Shown: in pieces, positions 1 through 8,905 of the stretch
Numbering within the stretch: the first letter of the stretch is position 1
Layout of the letters: the number at the start of each line of letters is the position of its first letter
Assembly: GCF_014174495.1 (NCBI RefSeq)
Contig: NZ_JACJHR010000015.1
Coordinates: 62,001 to 126,000, forward strand
Direction of reading: 5' to 3'
Length of the DNA stretch: 64,000 nucleotides
DNA from: Amycolatopsis echigonensis
GTDB taxonomy: Bacteria; Actinomycetota; Actinomycetes; Mycobacteriales; Pseudonocardiaceae
Notes under the pieces: model-generated
The model's input: the letters and a program-made list of their open reading frames with translations, nothing else
Databases searched by the model: none
What the model was told of the DNA's origin: nothing
Program-made: the position numbers and the translations under genes

Positions 1-482
1 GCGATCTCCTGACGGCCCCCGTAGCCGACCGCGATGTTCACCTCCATGCCCGAGTGGTTCTCGGTGCGCGCCGCGGCGGCGGTGAGCTTCTGCGCCACCT
101 CGAGCGGCAGCAGGTCGAGCGCGCCGACGATGCGCAACCGCCACGGCACCTCGGCCCCGGCGAGCTCGTCGGTGACGTCGGTGATGATTTTCAGCAGCGG
201 CGTGAGCTCGTCCGGATCGCGGTTGAGGTTGTCGGTGGAGAGCAGCCACATCGTCACGACCTCGACCTCGGCCTCCTGGCACCAGCTGAGGAAGTCGGCG
301 ATCTTCTTGGCCCCGGCGCGATGCCCGTCGGCCACGTCGGCGAACCCGGCCTCGCGAGCCCAGCGGCGATTGCCGTCTAGCATGATCGCGATATGCCGAG
401 GATGACGGCCGGCGGACTGCTGGATCAGCCGGCGGCTGTAGATGCTGTAGACGACGTCGGACATGAAGGACCGGAGGCTCAC
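1..482 (-). CDS. Short-chain Z-isoprenyl diphosphate synthase (UppS family), 3' end outside window
   Basis: Cis-prenyltransferase that condenses isopentenyl diphosphate with an allylic diphosphate. The reverse strand reads HIAIMLDGNRRWAREAG early on, the family signature with the catalytic Asp, then FLSWCQEAEVEVVTMWLLST and, at the window edge, NIAVGYGGRQEI. These match the mycobacterial Rv1086 type (Z,E-farnesyl diphosphate maker) better than the longer decaprenyl enzyme. About 160 residues are present of a usual 240-260; the C-terminus lies to the left. Start: GTG at 482 (VSLRSFMSDVV) fits the length of homologues; ATG at 464 is the alternative, and neither has a good ribosome site. It is divergent from trhA, as Rv1086 is from Rv1085c. 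Confidence 0.88.
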   Translation of the reverse strand, partial: MSLRSFMSDVVYSIYSRRLIQQSAGRHPRHIAIMLDGNRRWAREAGFADVADGHRAGAKKIADFLSWCQEAEVEVVTMWLLSTDNLNRDPDELTPLLKIITDVTDELAGAEVPWRLRIVGALDLLPLEVAQKLTAAAARTENHSGMEVNIAVGYGGRQEI

Positions 483-544
483 GTCGCCCGAGCGTACGCA
501 CCCTCGAATGAGGGGTGTGACGCGCCACGGGGGCTGGCGAAAAA

Positions 545-560
545 CCTACGGTTCCGTAAC
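545..560. promoter_or_regulatory. Inverted-repeat operator candidate between uppS-like gene and trhA
   Basis: CCTACGGTTCCGTAAC contains the inverted repeat TACGG-TT-CCGTA in the short intergenic space of two divergent genes, 16 bp before the trhA start. Spacing and symmetry suit a TetR-type dimer acting on one or both promoters. No regulator gene is adjacent, so the binder is unknown. Confidence 0.4.
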
Positions 561-575
561 CTTGGGACGGTGAGC

Positions 576-1244
576 GTGACGATCGAGCCCCCAGCCCTCC
601 CCGAGGACACCCGCCCCCGGCTGCGCGGCCATATCCACTTCTGGTCGTTCTTCGGCGCGGTGGCCGCGGCCGCCACGCTGATCAGCCTCGCCGCGTCGAC
701 GGTTTCGCCGGTCGCCGCACTGGCGACGTCCGTGTACGGCCTCACCGTGCTGGGCGTGTTCGGCGTGAGCGCGCTGTATCACCGCAGGCTGTGGAGCCCG
801 CGCGCGTACAAGTGGATGAAGCGCGCCGACCACTCGATGATCTTCCTCTTCATCGCCGGCACGTACACGCCGTTCACCCTGCTGGCCATGTCGAAGCCGA
901 CCGGATACATCGTCCTGGGCATCGTCTGGGGCGGCGCGGTCCTCGGCGTGGCGATGAAGATGCTGTGGCCGCACGCACCGCGCTGGCTGGGAGTGCCGAT
1001 CTACATCGCACTCGGGTGGGTCGCGGTGTTCGTCCTGCCGGAACTGCTGAGCCACGCCGGAGTCGCGGCTTTGGTGCTGCTGTGCGTGGGCGGCCTGTTT
1101 TACACGGTCGGGGCGGTTTTTTACGCGGTGAAGTGGCCGAACCACTGGCCGGAGACGTTCGGATACCACGAGTTCTTCCACGCGTGCACGGTGCTGGCCG
1201 CGGTTTCGCATTACATCGCGATCTGGTTGGCCATGTACGCCTAG
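576..1244 (+). CDS. trhA: TrhA/hemolysin III family (PAQR) seven-helix membrane protein
   Basis: Integral membrane protein of the hemolysin III/PAQR superfamily. Visible motifs are SALYHRRLWSP followed by RADHSMIFLFIAGTYTPF, and the C-terminal HEFFHACTVLAAVSHYIAIW; their conserved Ser, Asp and His residues form the metal site of PAQR proteins. Seven hydrophobic segments fill about 222 residues, the usual length. GTG at 576 is chosen because GGGA lies 8 nt upstream; GTG at 570 is in frame but too close. Despite the family name, haemolysis is not the established role; bacterial members are tied to membrane-lipid homeostasis. It is convergent with the acyl-CoA oxidase gene across a strong hairpin. 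Confidence 0.88.
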   Translation: MTIEPPALPEDTRPRLRGHIHFWSFFGAVAAAATLISLAASTVSPVAALATSVYGLTVLGVFGVSALYHRRLWSPRAYKWMKRADHSMIFLFIAGTYTPFTLLAMSKPTGYIVLGIVWGGAVLGVAMKMLWPHAPRWLGVPIYIALGWVAVFVLPELLSHAGVAALVLLCVGGLFYTVGAVFYAVKWPNHWPETFGYHEFFHACTVLAAVSHYIAIWLAMYA

Positions 1245-1259
1245 CTCCGGTTTTACCCT

Positions 1260-1304
1260 CTCAGGCCGTGCCCAGGCCGTCATGCGGCCTGGGCACGGCC
1301 TGAG
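1260..1304. terminator. Bidirectional terminator hairpin
   Basis: A perfect 20-bp inverted repeat (left arm CTCAGGCCGTGCCCAGGCCG, loop TCATG) followed by TCGTTTT on the plus strand. It sits in the 75-nt gap between the convergent trhA and acyl-CoA oxidase genes and can stop transcription from both sides. Confidence 0.85.
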
Positions 1305-1319
1305 TCGTTTTGTGCAGGC

Positions 1320-3215
1320 TCAGCCGTTCAGCATCGGGGCTGCCAGGAACTGCTCCGGTACCGCGAACCCGTCCACCAGCGTCCGCGCGTGTGGGCGCAA
1401 CGCGCCGCACAGTGCGTTGACCGCCGCGGTCACTGCCTTGGAGCGGGTTGCGGAGATCCGACCGTGTTCCAGGAACCATGCGCGGTCCGCTTCGATCGTC
1501 GACAGGGCGTACAGGTCGCACACCCGGTCCAGCAGCACCTTCGCGTCCGGGTCGCTGCAGGTATCCAAAGCCCGGGCGAAGGCGTCGAGAATCACCCTGT
1601 CCACGTGTACGCGGCCAGCGAGCAGCACATGATCCTGTACGGAGTTGAAGACACCGAAAGGATCCGAAGCAGCACGGCGAAGTCGGTTGGCCACGCCGCT
1701 CAGTACGTGCTCTTCGCGGTCCTCGAAGAGACGCTGTTGCCACTCGCGGTCGAAGAGCACCGAAGCGTCGTCGGACTCGGTGAGGCGTTCCAGGAACCGC
1801 CACGCGGCTGAGCGTTCCATGACGGTGTCCACCAGCTGTTCGGCGACGAAGCGGGCGGTCGCCAGGGGGCTGAGGTCCTCGAAGTGTTCCTTGTACTGCG
1901 TCAGCAAGCCCTTCGCGACCAGCTGCAACAGCACCGTGTTGTCGCCTTCGAAGGTGGTGAAGACGTCCGTGTCAGCTTTCAAACCGGCCAGCAGGTTCTC
2001 CGACAGATATCCGCTGCCACCGCAGGCTTCGCGGGCCGTTTGGATGGTCGAGGTCGCGTGCCAGGTGTTCAACGCCTTCAGGCCCGCGGCGCGGGATTCG
2101 AGTTCGCGCTGCTCCTCTTCCGGTGCGTCGGGCGCGATGTCGTGCAGTGCGGCGACCAGTTCCTCCTGCGCGAAGTGCAAGGCGTAGGTGTTCGCCAATG
2201 CAGGCAGCAGTTTCCGCTGGTGTCCCAGGTAATCGAGGATGACTACCTCGTCGCCTTCCGGACGCTGGAACTGCCGCCGCTGGTCGCCGTACCGAACCGC
2301 CAGCGTCAGGGCTCGCTGGGTGGCGGATCCGGCACTGCCGCCGACACTCACGCGGCCGCGGATGAGCGTGCCGAGCATCGTGAAGAACCGGCGGCCGTCG
2401 CTTTCGATCGGGCTCGTGTAGGTGCCGTCCTCGGCTACGTCGCCGAATCGATTCAGCAGCGCTTCCCTCGGCACGCGGACCTGGTCGAAGGTCAACCGTC
2501 CGTTGTCGACACCGTTCAGACCAGCCTTGAGGCCGCAGTCCGCGATGGTGACGCCGGGGGCCGGAGCTCCCGAATCGTCGCGGATCGGGACCAGGAACGC
2601 GTGTACACCACGGGATTCGCCGCCGGTGATCAGCTGCGCGAAGACCACCGCGAGTTGTCCGTCACGGGCGGCGTTGCCGATGTATTCCTTGGTGGCACCG
2701 GGATCTGGGCTGTGCACGACAAATTCGCGCGTCGAAGGGTCGTAGGTCGCGGTGGTGCGCAGGTGTTGGACGTCGGAGCCGTGGCCATGCTCGGTCATCG
2801 CGAAGCAGCCGAGCAGGTCCAGATTGATGATGCGGCGCAAGTACTTCTCGTGGTGCGCCGAAGTTCCCAGCAGCTGCACCGCACCGCCGAACAGGCCCCA
2901 CTGCACCCCGGCCTTGACCATCAGCGACAGGTCGCCGTAGCCGAGCATCTCGAACGACATCACCGACCCGCCGACGTCGCTCATCCCGCCGTACGCGGCG
3001 TCGAAGCCGAGGGCGGGACGGTCTGTCTCGGCGAGTTTCCGCAGCTGGTCCAACACCTGGACGCGGTGCGCCTCGACGTCGAGACCGATCGTGTCCCGGA
3101 ACGTCTCCGCGCTCATCTGCGCGCGCACGTCGCGCTTCAGACCGGCCCAGCGTCCGTCGAGGACTGCGGTCAGCGCGTCCGGATCCACTTTGTCGGGCAC
3201 AGCAGGGACGTCCAC
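1320..3215 (-). CDS. Acyl-CoA oxidase/dehydrogenase family flavoprotein
   Basis: FAD-dependent acyl-CoA oxidase-type enzyme that introduces the 2,3-double bond of an acyl-CoA in beta-oxidation. It has about 631 residues, the length of acyl-CoA oxidases rather than the 380 of simple dehydrogenases. Visible are the middle-domain signature FAMTEHGHGSDVQHLRTTA, the substrate/FAD loop KEYIGNAARDGQLAVVFAQL, and the C-terminal REACGGSGYLSEN loop preceding FEGDNTVL, where the catalytic carboxylate of oxidases lies. The GTG at 3215 is chosen over ATG 3242 because GGAGGA stands 5 nt upstream. It lies 58 nt downstream of the 185-residue gene and may be co-transcribed. Confidence 0.87.
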   Translation of the reverse strand: MDVPAVPDKVDPDALTAVLDGRWAGLKRDVRAQMSAETFRDTIGLDVEAHRVQVLDQLRKLAETDRPALGFDAAYGGMSDVGGSVMSFEMLGYGDLSLMVKAGVQWGLFGGAVQLLGTSAHHEKYLRRIINLDLLGCFAMTEHGHGSDVQHLRTTATYDPSTREFVVHSPDPGATKEYIGNAARDGQLAVVFAQLITGGESRGVHAFLVPIRDDSGAPAPGVTIADCGLKAGLNGVDNGRLTFDQVRVPREALLNRFGDVAEDGTYTSPIESDGRRFFTMLGTLIRGRVSVGGSAGSATQRALTLAVRYGDQRRQFQRPEGDEVVILDYLGHQRKLLPALANTYALHFAQEELVAALHDIAPDAPEEEQRELESRAAGLKALNTWHATSTIQTAREACGGSGYLSENLLAGLKADTDVFTTFEGDNTVLLQLVAKGLLTQYKEHFEDLSPLATARFVAEQLVDTVMERSAAWRFLERLTESDDASVLFDREWQQRLFEDREEHVLSGVANRLRRAASDPFGVFNSVQDHVLLAGRVHVDRVILDAFARALDTCSDPDAKVLLDRVCDLYALSTIEADRAWFLEHGRISATRSKAVTAAVNALCGALRPHARTLVDGFAVPEQFLAAPMLNG

Positions 3216-3273
3216 GGTTCCTCCGATACAGCAGGCTGCCACCAGCCTGCCGCAGCGGAGGAAGTCCCGCAGC

Positions 3274-3828
3274 TCAGCCCAAATCGGGCCCCTTCGACCG
3301 CAGGTCGTCGACCTTGGTCATCGCCTCGCGCAGTTCGGTCAGCCACGTGTCCGCGTGCTCGCCGACCAGCCGCACCGCCCAGGCCAGCGCCTCGGACCGC
3401 GACCGCGCGACGCCGGCGTCAACGAGCGTGTCGAGAACCAGCCGTTCGGGCTGCCGCAGCCGGGTCATCACCGGCACGGAAAGCGTCGTGAAATGCACCG
3501 TCGTGCCGCCCAGCTTCGCGCCCCACGCCACCTTGCGCTGGTAGCGGTGCTCGGCCTGCCGGGCGATCTCGATCCGCTCGTCGCGGGTTTCCTCGCGGAA
3601 CCGGCTGATTCGCCCGTCTTCGGCGGCCGCGCGGGCCGCTTCGTCGGCGTAATCGCCGGTCAGCGCGGGCAGCTCGCCGACGACCAGGATCTCTTCGCGG
3701 TCCACGGTGATCTCCGGATCGCCGGTGAACCAGCCGTCCGGGAGCCGTCCGCCGAACCACGCCGCGGCGTCGTCCGCCGACGGAGCCTCGGCCTGCTGCC
3801 AGCCCCGGCCTTTCCAACCTCGCCCCAT
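3274..3828 (-). CDS. Conserved hypothetical protein with ribbon-helix-helix-like C-terminus
   Basis: A soluble protein of about 184 residues with no enzyme motif. The N-terminus is rich in Gly/Trp (MGRGWKGRGW); the middle is a charged helix (ISRFREETRDERIEIARQAE). The end (LSVPVMTRLRQPERLVLDTLV then GVARSRSEALAWAVRLV) reads like the strand-helix-helix of an RHH/CopG DNA-binding fold. Similar proteins of this length occur in Streptomyces without assigned function. GTG at 3837 is an alternative start; ATG 3828 has GGTGGA 5 nt upstream. It is first of two genes with the acyl-CoA oxidase. A role as regulator is inference. Confidence 0.7.
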   Translation of the reverse strand: MGRGWKGRGWQQAEAPSADDAAAWFGGRLPDGWFTGDPEITVDREEILVVGELPALTGDYADEAARAAAEDGRISRFREETRDERIEIARQAEHRYQRKVAWGAKLGGTTVHFTTLSVPVMTRLRQPERLVLDTLVDAGVARSRSEALAWAVRLVGEHADTWLTELREAMTKVDDLRSKGPDLG

Positions 3829-3844
3829 GACGTCCACCGTCCGT

Positions 3845-3860
3845 GATTACATGATTACGT
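3845..3860. repeat. Tandem octamer GATTACRT x2 upstream of the RHH-like gene
   Basis: GATTACAT directly followed by GATTACGT, 17 nt upstream of the start of the RHH-like gene, in a locally AT-rich stretch of otherwise GC-rich DNA, framed by GTGA and TCAC. Tandem half-sites this close to a start are typical of RHH autoregulation, but the link is inferred. Confidence 0.35.
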
Positions 3861-3922
3861 CACTACGGAAGCTACGCCGATTTCATCGAGGCGGGTAGCG
3901 CGTTCACCAGGGGCGGAATTCG

Positions 3923-5914
3923 TCAGAGCTGGGCGATGAGCTGGTCCGCCGCGGTCACCGGGCGTTCGCAGACGTAGCCGCGGCAGACGTACGCCGCCGC
4001 CTTGCCGTCGACCAACGGCCGGTCGGCCAGCAGCGGGACGCCGGGCGCGTCCGGCTCGCCGCCGAGCACGATGCCACCGCCATGGATGTGTCGTGCAGCG
4101 GCGGTGACCAGCTCCGCGCGGTCCGCGCCGACCACCGCGACCTGCACCGGCCCGGACTGCGCCGCTTCCGCCACGGACAGCCAGTGTCCAGCGAACCGCG
4201 GCACGCGCGCGGCCAGCAGACCGACGCGACGCAGCGCGAGTTCAGCAGCGTCCCGGTAGCGCGCTGCCTGGTCAGGTCCGGCCAGCGCGGATGCGGTAAG
4301 CAAGGCGCCAGCCAGCGCCGAAGCGCCGGACGGGCTCGCGTTGTCCGTCGGATCGGATGGGCGCTGCACCAGGACTTCGGCGTCGTCGGCGGTGTCGTGA
4401 TACGCACCCGGCGCGGTGTCCGACGCGAAATGCGCCAGGGCGACGTCCAGCAGCCGGGTCGCTTCGGTGAGCCAGCGAGGCTCGCCGGTGGCTTGATGGA
4501 GGGAGAGAAGACCGTCGGCGAGGCAGGCATAGTCCTCCAGCACGCCGACCGGAGCGCCCACCGCGCCGTCGCGCGAGCTGCGGCGGAGCCGTCCGTCCAC
4601 GATGTGCAGGTCCAGCAGCAGAGAAGCCGCGCCACGGGCGAGTTCGATCCACTGTGGACGCTCCAATGCGACGCCCGCTTCGGCCAGCGCGGAAATCGCG
4701 AGACCGTTCCACGCCGCGACCACCTTGTCGTCCCGTCCCGGCTGCGGACGCTCGGCCCGCGCTTCGAGCAACGCCTGCCGGACGCGCTCGAAGCGGTCGA
4801 AGTCGTCTGGATCTGTCCGCATTTGGAGAGTCGACGCGCCTTCTTCAAACGTGCCCTCTTCGGTGACGCTGAACAGCTCAGCCGCCCATGGGCCGTCCTC
4901 GCCGAGAACCTCGTTGAGCTGCGCGGGAGTCCACACGTATGTCAACCCCTCGACGCCTTCGGTGTCCGCGTCGAGCGAAGCCGCGAAACCTCCTTGTGAC
5001 GTAAGAAGATCCTGCTCGAGGAACCGGACGATCCCTTCCGCCACCCGCCGTGCCGACGTCGAGCCGCGACGCGCGAGATGCGCGTACACTCGAAGCAGCA
5101 ACGCGTTGTCATACAACATTTTCTCGAAGTGGGGAACGATCCACTCCGCGTCCACGGAGTAGCGCGCGAACCCGCCGCCCAACTGGTCGTGAATGCCGCC
5201 GCGCGCCATCGCGTCCGCTGCGGACTCGGCGAGCGCGTGCGCCTGCGCCGATCCCGTGCGCTCGTGGTGGCGCAGCAGGAACTCCAGCACCATGGACGGC
5301 GGAAACTTCGGCGCGCCACCGAAACCGCCGTGCACGGAGTCTGCCTCCTGCGCGAGTTTCGACACCGCTTCCGCCAAAGCGCCGGCGTCGACGGCGGCTT
5401 CCTTCAGCGGACCGCTCTGCTCGGCCAGATGCCCCACGATCTGTTTCGCACCCTCGCGCAGATCGTCCGGCCGCTCCTCCCACGCCTCCGCGACCGCCAC
5501 CAGCAGTTGCGTGAACGACGGAATCCCAGGCCGCGGCGCGGGCGGATAGTAAGTGCCGCAATGGAATGGCTCCCCCTCGGGCGTGAGGAAGCACGTCATC
5601 GGCCAGCCGCCCTGGCCGGTCATGGCCTGCGTGGCGGCCATGTAGACGGCGTCGATGTCCGGCCGCTCCTCGCGGTCGACCTTGATGTTGACGAAGTGAG
5701 CGTTCATCAGCGCCGCGGTGCCTTCGTGCTCGAAGGATTCGTGCGCCAGGACGTGGCACCAATGGCAGGCGGCGTACCCGACGGACAACAGGATCGGCAC
5801 CCCGCGCCGGCGCGCCTCGGCCAGTGCTTCCGGCCCCCATTCCCACCAATCGACCGGGTTGCCGGCGTGCTGCAGGAGGTACGGAGAAGTCGCTTCGGCG
5901 AGGCGGTTCGACAT
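3923..5914 (-). CDS. DUF255 thioredoxin-fold protein (YyaL/SSP411 family)
   Basis: About 663 residues, the full family length. The N-terminal DUF255 thioredoxin-like domain carries [20 protein letters not shown] and a redox motif Cys50-His-Trp-Cys53 (GYAACHWCH), followed by [14 protein letters not shown] and [18 protein letters not shown]. The remainder is an alpha/alpha-barrel resembling six-hairpin glycosidases ([29 protein letters not shown]). The biochemical activity of the family is not settled. Rv1084 is the mycobacterial equivalent by both sequence type and neighbourhood (trhA and uppS on one side, mca on the other). Confidence 0.85.
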   Translation of the reverse strand: MSNRLAEATSPYLLQHAGNPVDWWEWGPEALAEARRRGVPILLSVGYAACHWCHVLAHESFEHEGTAALMNAHFVNIKVDREERPDIDAVYMAATQAMTGQGGWPMTCFLTPEGEPFHCGTYYPPAPRPGIPSFTQLLVAVAEAWEERPDDLREGAKQIVGHLAEQSGPLKEAAVDAGALAEAVSKLAQEADSVHGGFGGAPKFPPSMVLEFLLRHHERTGSAQAHALAESAADAMARGGIHDQLGGGFARYSVDAEWIVPHFEKMLYDNALLLRVYAHLARRGSTSARRVAEGIVRFLEQDLLTSQGGFAASLDADTEGVEGLTYVWTPAQLNEVLGEDGPWAAELFSVTEEGTFEEGASTLQMRTDPDDFDRFERVRQALLEARAERPQPGRDDKVVAAWNGLAISALAEAGVALERPQWIELARGAASLLLDLHIVDGRLRRSSRDGAVGAPVGVLEDYACLADGLLSLHQATGEPRWLTEATRLLDVALAHFASDTAPGAYHDTADDAEVLVQRPSDPTDNASPSGASALAGALLTASALAGPDQAARYRDAAELALRRVGLLAARVPRFAGHWLSVAEAAQSGPVQVAVVGADRAELVTAAARHIHGGGIVLGGEPDAPGVPLLADRPLVDGKAAAYVCRGYVCERPVTAADQLIAQL

Positions 5915-6066
5915 GGTGCCGAGTGTGCCTCATTCCGGCAGCCGACACCGAAGACGGCCGACCGCCGGTAACGCCGCGCAACGCGACCGCAGACACCTAG
6001 CGCGCGAGACCTCGGCTCGCCCGCGCCGACCCGCTGAAGGAATGCTGAGAAATCCGACCATTGTCC

Positions 6067-6096
6067 TTGGCTGCGCGGCAGGAAGATCGCTACAGT
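6067..6096 (+). promoter_or_regulatory. Sigma70-like promoter, possibly giving a leaderless mRNA
   Basis: TTGGCT, an 18-nt spacer, then TACAGT, with the ATG of the downstream lipoprotein 8 nt after the -10 box. No Shine-Dalgarno sequence precedes that ATG, so transcription starting at or near the A of ATG would give a leaderless message. Based on motif and spacing only. Confidence 0.4.
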
Positions 6097-6104
6097 CCGC
6101 TTCC

Positions 6105-7652
6105 ATGAGGCGATCCGGTGGTGCTGGCTCCTTGAAGACTCTCCCTGCGCTCGTATTCATCGGATGTATCGGTTTGTCTGGTTGCAGCGCCCATGCGGCG
6201 TCCACGGCACCGGACTGGATCACCTTCGCGGGCGGCCGCCTCGCTTACGGCACCGATGCGCAGGGCAACCGGATCCCCGACTTCTCCCGCGTCGGCTACC
6301 GCAACGGCGACGCCCCGCCGCCTGAACTGCCGGTCGCGACGACCGTCGGGCCGCAGCCGTCCGGTGACGACACCGCGCGTATTCAGCAGGCCATCGACCA
6401 GGTGGCGAACAGCGGCAAACCCGGTGCGGTGCAACTGGCGGCGGGCGACTACCGGCTCGAAGGCACGCTGCGGATCAGTGCCAGCAACGTCGAACTGCGC
6501 GGCGCGGGCAGCGGAGCGCACGGGACCAGGCTGGTCGCGGCGGGGAAACTGCACACTCTGGTCACGATCGCCGGAACCGGCTCGCGCGTCTCGGCCGGTT
6601 CGCCGGTCCCGGTCGCCAGCGGGTACGTCCCGGTCGGCGCGGATCAGCTCGACGTGAGCGATGCCTCGGCCCTGCACGTCGGCGACCACGTCATCGTGCA
6701 GCGTCCGCAGGAGCAAGCGTGGATCCACGCTATCGGCATGGACCAGATCCCGCCCCGGCCGGACGGCACGCCGAGCAAGCAGTGGACGCCGAACGCCGGC
6801 CTGCAGTTCGACCGGACGATCACCGCAGTCAACGGCAAAACGGTGCGCTTCGACGTGCCGCTCACCAACGCGCTGGAAAGCCAGTACACCCACGCCACTG
6901 TCACGCGCTATTCGTATCCCGGCCGGATCAGCGGGTCCGGCCTCGCGCACCTGTCCGCGGACGGCTCCGAGTTCGAACAGGATCCCGCCTGGCACAACGA
7001 CGGTTTCTTCAAATCCCAGCTGGTCTCCGTGGACGCCGCCGAGGACAGCTGGGTGAACGACGTGGTCGCGGACCATTTCGGCTCGGCCTTCGGGACCGGA
7101 GAGAACGCGCTCCGGATCAGCCTGCTGAACACCTCGTCCCTCGACGAATCCGTGCCCCAGGACATCCACGACCAGCCGGCCGCCTACACCATCAGCGGCC
7201 AGGAAACCCTGGTGCGGCAATGCGTGGTCACCGGCAGCAACGTGCACGCCTGGATCACGCAGGCGAGGGTGCCCGGCCCCAACGTCATCAGCCATTGCAC
7301 CGCGACCAACACCGGCTCCCGGATCCTCGACGCCGGCCCGCACCAGCGCTGGGCCAGCGGCACTCTGTACGACGACCTCACGGTGAGCCCGCCGTCCGGT
7401 CATCTTCAGCTTTCCGACCGGCAGTGGATGGGCAGCGGCCAGGGCTGGGCGGGCGCGAATTCGGTGCTGTGGAACTGCGGCACCGGCTCGTATCTCGTGG
7501 AAAACCCGCCGACCGCGCACAACTGGGCCCTCGGGTGCACGGGAACGCAGAGCAAGCCGCCGGCAGGCCATCGGACCGGCGAGATCGTCTCGCCCGGCAA
7601 GCATCTGCCGCCGGAAAGCCTTTACGACGAGCAACTTGCTGAACGGCGCTGA
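6105..7652 (+). CDS. Lipoprotein with right-handed parallel beta-helix (pectate-lyase-like) domain
   Basis: Exported lipoprotein of 515 residues. Signal peptide with lipobox LSGC (lipidated Cys27). Residues around 95-150 show the pectate-lyase-3/beta-helix entry: DDTARIQQAIDQVANSG, VQLAAGDYRLEGTLRIS, NVELRGAGSG. The rest is the repeated short-strand pattern of a beta-helix (WVNDVVADHFGSAF, VRQCVVTGSNVHAWI, VISHCTATNTGSR). The fold often houses polysaccharide lyases or hydrolases, but I cannot see the catalytic set, so the substrate is open. The ATG is fixed by the signal peptide; the upstream frame belongs to no gene. Confidence 0.78.
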   Translation: MRRSGGAGSLKTLPALVFIGCIGLSGCSAHAASTAPDWITFAGGRLAYGTDAQGNRIPDFSRVGYRNGDAPPPELPVATTVGPQPSGDDTARIQQAIDQVANSGKPGAVQLAAGDYRLEGTLRISASNVELRGAGSGAHGTRLVAAGKLHTLVTIAGTGSRVSAGSPVPVASGYVPVGADQLDVSDASALHVGDHVIVQRPQEQAWIHAIGMDQIPPRPDGTPSKQWTPNAGLQFDRTITAVNGKTVRFDVPLTNALESQYTHATVTRYSYPGRISGSGLAHLSADGSEFEQDPAWHNDGFFKSQLVSVDAAEDSWVNDVVADHFGSAFGTGENALRISLLNTSSLDESVPQDIHDQPAAYTISGQETLVRQCVVTGSNVHAWITQARVPGPNVISHCTATNTGSRILDAGPHQRWASGTLYDDLTVSPPSGHLQLSDRQWMGSGQGWAGANSVLWNCGTGSYLVENPPTAHNWALGCTGTQSKPPAGHRTGEIVSPGKHLPPESLYDEQLAERR

Positions 7653-7883
7653 CCCGTTCTGTCCCTGTCAGCGGCTTAAGACATTCGAGTGATACTTGCC
7701 GTTGGCACCAGGACAGTCGCCCTGCTCAAGTCGGTAAAACGCGAACTCCCCTGCGAGTTGCAGTTAGCAAATGCAGACAGGCTTAATCGCGGCGACTAGA
7801 GTAACTACCCGGCTCCACAGGGTGACGAACCACACCTGGGCCCAGCGGACCCGGGACGGTCTACGCACGGGGAGGCGTACATC
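7653..7883. other. Intergenic region ahead of ESX-associated cassette 1
   Basis: 231 nt of visibly lower GC than its surroundings, including GAGTTGCAGTTAGCAAATGC and a TAGAGT hexamer. It must hold the promoter of the 7884-10804 cassette, but I could not choose one -35/-10 pair with proper spacing. Confidence 0.4.
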
Positions 7884-8285
7884 GTGGCCGACAATCAGCA
7901 GTCCAGCCTGCCTCCGGTTCGGAGATACGGCGGCGCGTCGATCGAGACGATCGCGATCGCGCCGTTGCTGGGCGACGGGTACTCGTACGACAAAGCGACG
8001 CTGAAAGAAATCGCGGAAACCTACGAAAGCCTCGCCGACAATTTTCGCCTGGACCAAGTCCGCGCACGCATCATCGCGCAAACCGGGTCACCCGGCCTGG
8101 ATTTTTCGAGCGTCGGCAACGCGACCGCGTTCCAAGGTTCCGGACGAGCACTGCTCAAGTCGCTGGAGCAATGCGAGCAGTACTGCCGAGACCAGGCCGC
8201 GCAATACCGCACCGCGCTCACAAAATACTCGGCCGCGGAGGACACGCACTCGGCCGACCTCCACCGTGCCGGGGGAAGTCTGTGA
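7884..8285 (+). CDS. Small helical protein opening ESX-associated cassette 1
   Basis: 133 residues. The N-terminus is SSLPPVRRYGGASIETIAIAPLLGDGYSYD, then mainly amphipathic helix (LKEIAETYESLADNFRLDQVRARI, ALLKSLEQCEQYCRDQAAQY). No WxG motif and no signal peptide. It starts at GTG 7884 with GGGGAGG upstream, and its stop overlaps the start of the DUF3558 lipoprotein by 4 nt (GTGA), so the two are translationally coupled. By length, helix content and position it resembles small ESX-associated secreted proteins, but I do not recognise the family. Confidence 0.7.
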   Translation: MADNQQSSLPPVRRYGGASIETIAIAPLLGDGYSYDKATLKEIAETYESLADNFRLDQVRARIIAQTGSPGLDFSSVGNATAFQGSGRALLKSLEQCEQYCRDQAAQYRTALTKYSAAEDTHSADLHRAGGSL

Positions 8286-8905
8286 GACGCGCGCTCACGC
8301 TCGCCGCGCTCGGCCTGTGCGCGCTCGCCGGCTGTTCCAGCACGACAACCGGCCGCGCCAGCCCGAGCGAGCAGGCCGGCCGGCCAGCCTCCTCAGCACC
8401 GAACAGTCCCGCGGCCGAAGAAGTGCCCGGCCCTGGCGTGCCGAAAGTGCCGAGCCCGCTCGATGCCACCCGCTTGAAGCAGAATCCCTGCGAATCCTTG
8501 ACCTCGGCTCAGATCACCGACCTCCTCGGCGACAATCCGCGCGTCAAACCGGAGCCGCACGGCGCGGGCGGGCCGGGATGCGGCTGGTTCGCCCAGGCGC
8601 AGGTGGCGGTCGTGTTCCCGGACATCAACAACCTCGGCCTGACGTCGTTCTATCGCGCCAAGGACCGGATCTACCGGTTCTTCCTGGCCCTGGCCCCGGT
8701 CGACGGGTATCCCGCCGTGGCCTACGGCGAAGACGACAATCGGGCCAGTCGCGGCGAATGCGATATCGCGGTGGGAATCAGCGACCGCGAAACGGTAGTC
8801 GTGTCGATCAGGCAGTCGCCGGCGCATCAAGGCGAGAAGGACCCGTGCGATTCCGCCCGGGACGTCGCACAGAAAGTACTCGGCAATCTGCGAGGAGGAC
8901 ACTGA
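8282..8905 (+). CDS. DUF3558-type lipoprotein
   Basis: 207 residues with a short signal peptide and lipobox LAGC (Cys18), then a Ser/Pro-rich linker and the DUF3558 core: NPCESLTSAQITDLLG, GPGCGWFA, GECDIAVGISD, DPCDSARDVAQKVL. DUF3558 lipoproteins are surface proteins common in Pseudonocardiaceae and mycobacteria; function unknown. The conserved cysteines probably form disulfides outside the membrane. Start codon GTG overlaps the upstream stop, and its own stop overlaps the next ATG by 1 nt (TGATG), so it is embedded in the cassette operon. Confidence 0.8.
   Translation: MRRALTLAALGLCALAGCSSTTTGRASPSEQAGRPASSAPNSPAAEEVPGPGVPKVPSPLDATRLKQNPCESLTSAQITDLLGDNPRVKPEPHGAGGPGCGWFAQAQVAVVFPDINNLGLTSFYRAKDRIYRFFLALAPVDGYPAVAYGEDDNRASRGECDIAVGISDRETVVVSIRQSPAHQGEKDPCDSARDVAQKVLGNLRGGH

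Noticed and set aside
1884..3491. 535-codon plus-strand frame over the acyl-CoA oxidase
   Set aside because: Antisense to a clear flavoprotein; no domain.
7653..7883. Specific -35/-10 assignment before ESX cassette 1
   Set aside because: Several hexamers (TTGCAG, TTAATC, TAGAGT) exist but none has 16-19 nt spacing to another good box.
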